Source: Lentzea flava (GTDB lineage: Bacteria; Actinomycetota; Actinomycetes; Mycobacteriales; Pseudonocardiaceae). Taken from it: a DNA stretch of 39,689 bases. The stretch spans positions 1 to 39,689 of the forward strand of contig NZ_BMRE01000066.1 in the NCBI RefSeq assembly GCF_014648475.1, given 5' to 3'. A program made the position numbers and the translations under genes. Each line of letters begins with the position of its first letter. Position 1 is the stretch's first letter. Positions 38,049 to 39,689 of this stretch are shown here, one piece after another. The notes beneath the pieces were generated by a model. That model was not told the DNA's origin. It saw nothing but the letters and a program-made list of their open reading frames with translations, and did no database searches.

Positions 38049-39542
38049 ATGTCCACCGACACCACCACCGCCCCCGTTGCCGCTGCGCCCAAGCAGGTCG
38101 CGATCAACGACATCGGGACGGAGGAGGACTTCCTCGCTGCTATCGACAAGACGATCAAGTACTTCAACGACGGCGACATCGTTGAGGGCACCATCGTCAA
38201 GGTCGACCGGGACGAGGTCCTGCTCGACATCGGCTACAAGACCGAGGGCGTCATCCCCTCGCGTGAACTGTCGATCAAGCACGACGTCGATCCCGCCGAG
38301 GTTGTCTCCGTCGGTGACGAGGTCGAGGCTCTTGTTCTCCAGAAGGAGGACAAGGAAGGCCGCCTGATCCTCTCCAAGAAGCGCGCCCAGTACGAGCGCG
38401 CCTGGGGCACCATCGAGGCCCTCAAGGAGAAGGACGAGCCGGTCCGCGGCACCGTCATCGAGGTCGTCAAGGGTGGTCTCATCCTCGACATCGGCCTCCG
38501 CGGCTTCCTCCCCGCCTCGCTCGTCGAGATGCGTCGCGTCCGCGACCTGCAGCCGTACGTCGGCCGCGAGCTCGAGGCGAAGATCATCGAGCTGGACAAG
38601 AACCGCAACAACGTGGTCCTGTCCCGCCGCGCGTGGCTGGAGCAGACCCAGTCCGAGGTCCGCAGCGAGTTCCTCAACCAGCTGCAGAAGGGCCAGGTCC
38701 GCAAGGGCGTCGTGTCCTCGATCGTCAACTTCGGTGCCTTCGTGGACCTGGGTGGCGTCGACGGTCTCGTCCACGTCTCGGAGCTGTCCTGGAAGCACAT
38801 CGACCACCCGTCCGAGGTCGTCGAGGTCGGCCAGGAGGTCACGGTCGAGGTCCTGGACGTCGACATGGAGCGCGAGCGCGTCTCCCTGTCGCTGAAGGCG
38901 ACCCAGGAAGACCCGTGGCGCCAGTTCGCCCGCACCCACGCGATCGGCCAGATCGTGCCGGGCAAGGTCACCAAGCTGGTTCCGTTCGGTGCGTTCGTCC
39001 GCGTGGACGAGGGCATCGAGGGCCTGGTCCACATCTCCGAGCTGGCCGAGCGCCACGTGGAGATCCCGGAGCAGGTCGTCCAGGTCGGCGACGACGTCAT
39101 GGTCAAGGTCATCGACATCGACCTCGACCGTCGCCGCATCTCGCTGTCGCTCAAGCAGGCCAACGAGGGCTTCACGGTCGACACCGAGTTCGACCCGACC
39201 CAGTACGGCATGGCCGCCGAGTACGACGACCAGGGCAACTACATCTACCCCGAGGGCTTCGACCCGGAGACCCAGGAGTGGCAGGACGGCTTCGACAAGC
39301 AGCGTGAGGAGTGGGAGCGTCAGTACGCTGAGGCCCACACTCGTTACGAGGCCCACATGAAGCAGATCCGCAAGGCCGCCGAGGCCGAGGAAGAGGCTTC
39401 CGCCGAGGGTGCGGGCAACTACACCTCCGGTGGCGACGCTTCCGGCACCACGTCCGTGGGCGCGCCGGCTCAGTCCGGTGGCACGCTCGCCTCGGACGAG
39501 CAGCTTGCCGCGCTTCGGGAGAAGCTGTCCGGCGGTATGTGA
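38049..39542 (+). CDS. rpsA: Small ribosomal subunit protein bS1
   Basis: The 497-aa protein binds mRNA at the 30S subunit. It has four S1 RNA-binding domains at about residues 40-108, 125-192, 208-278 and 293-365 (e.g. EGTIVKVDRDEVLLDIGYK, RGTVIEVVKGGLILDIG, GAFVDLGGVDGLVHVSEL, GAFVRVDEGIEGLVHISEL). The long acidic tail (about 370-497, EEWERQYAEAHTRYEAHMKQ onward) ends in ALREKLSGGM, as in other actinobacterial S1 proteins. Four domains and a tail are normal for this phylum, against six domains in E. coli. ATG 38049 is the family start. A strong terminator follows. Confidence 0.98.
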   Translation: MSTDTTTAPVAAAPKQVAINDIGTEEDFLAAIDKTIKYFNDGDIVEGTIVKVDRDEVLLDIGYKTEGVIPSRELSIKHDVDPAEVVSVGDEVEALVLQKEDKEGRLILSKKRAQYERAWGTIEALKEKDEPVRGTVIEVVKGGLILDIGLRGFLPASLVEMRRVRDLQPYVGRELEAKIIELDKNRNNVVLSRRAWLEQTQSEVRSEFLNQLQKGQVRKGVVSSIVNFGAFVDLGGVDGLVHVSELSWKHIDHPSEVVEVGQEVTVEVLDVDMERERVSLSLKATQEDPWRQFARTHAIGQIVPGKVTKLVPFGAFVRVDEGIEGLVHISELAERHVEIPEQVVQVGDDVMVKVIDIDLDRRRISLSLKQANEGFTVDTEFDPTQYGMAAEYDDQGNYIYPEGFDPETQEWQDGFDKQREEWERQYAEAHTRYEAHMKQIRKAAEAEEEASAEGAGNYTSGGDASGTTSVGAPAQSGGTLASDEQLAALREKLSGGM

Positions 39543-39558
39543 GTCCGGCTGGACCTTG

Positions 39559-39591
39559 AAGGCCTCCGCGCTTCGGCGCGGGGGCCTTTTT
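39559..39591 (+). terminator. Rho-independent terminator of rpsA
   Basis: AAGGCCTCCGCGC (39559-39571), TTCG tetraloop, GCGCGGGGGCCTT (39576-39588) and a T-run to 39591. The 13-bp stem contains one T-G pair. It starts 17 bp past the rpsA stop. Confidence 0.92.
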
Positions 39592-39637
39592 GTGTTCGTC
39601 GGTGGTTGCGTTGCCTGCGCCTGTTCCTGGTGCTTTC

Positions 39638-39652
39638 TGGGGCTCCGCCCCA
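39638..39652. repeat. Dispersed GC hairpin repeat
   Basis: TGGGGC-TCC-GCCCCA is a perfect 6-bp hairpin followed by GACCCC. The GGGGCTCCGCCCC(A)GACCCC pattern recurs in intergenic DNA of many high-GC actinobacteria. The remaining bases to the window end show no gene. Confidence 0.5.
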
Positions 39653-39689
39653 GACCCCGCCAATCTGATCAAAGACCCACCAGCGCCGC

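Overview
The window is high-GC DNA with GTG starts, many 4-bp gene overlaps and SARP-type regulators. It comes from an actinomycete, most likely a member of the Pseudonocardiales; the genus is a guess from protein style and is not proven. Two conserved chromosomal landmarks bracket it: polA at the left (549-3224, with a divergent hotdog thioesterase) and rpsA at the right (38049-39542). These two genes are direct neighbours in Mycobacterium tuberculosis. Here about 35 kb of mostly accessory, regulator-rich genes lies between them.

Layout. 1-3300: thioesterase and polA. 3521-5784: an orphan antibiotic-type glycosyltransferase and a small membrane-anchored Hsp70-like ATPase. 5781-8115: a Tat-exported class V aminotransferase-fold enzyme with a membrane protein, divergent from a TetR regulator across two matching operators. 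8072-14216: a methyltransferase, a double-module Lrp regulator, a 1002-aa AfsR-like regulator and an exported phosphodiesterase. 14303-17463: HxlR regulator, GNAT, an NlpC/P60-like protein, a lipoprotein and a degenerate FAD-binding protein. 17522-22349: a second AfsR-like regulator, an exported NlpC/P60-like protein carrying a seven-bladed propeller, and a small membrane protein.

22405-29134 is the clearest metabolic unit. A nucleoside hydrolase is divergent from a tightly coupled operon: Gfo/Idh oxidoreductase, sugar-binding lipoprotein, two permeases, a YesL-like membrane protein and a second Gfo/Idh oxidoreductase. Two nearly identical LacI-type operators lie in the shared promoter region. 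The unit probably imports and oxidises a glycoside or nucleoside-like compound. The transporter ATPase and the LacI regulator are not in the window.

29173-32939 holds a membrane protein, cspA with a long structured leader, a P-loop kinase-like protein coupled to a Rossmann-fold protein, a small exported protein and two tandem DUF4328 membrane proteins. 32902-36025 is a leftward three-gene operon, each step joined by a 4-bp overlap: an ABC-ATPase-like protein lacking its catalytic residues, a YhgE/Pip-type ABC-2 membrane protein and a TetR regulator, preceded by a perfect 14-bp palindrome. A GNAT protein and a methyltransferase then lead to rpsA.

Several genes appear leaderless, with a TANNNT -10 box ending 6-8 nt before the start codon. 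I saw no rRNA, tRNA, CRISPR array, transposase or phage gene, and no polyketide or peptide synthase despite the antibiotic-style regulators.
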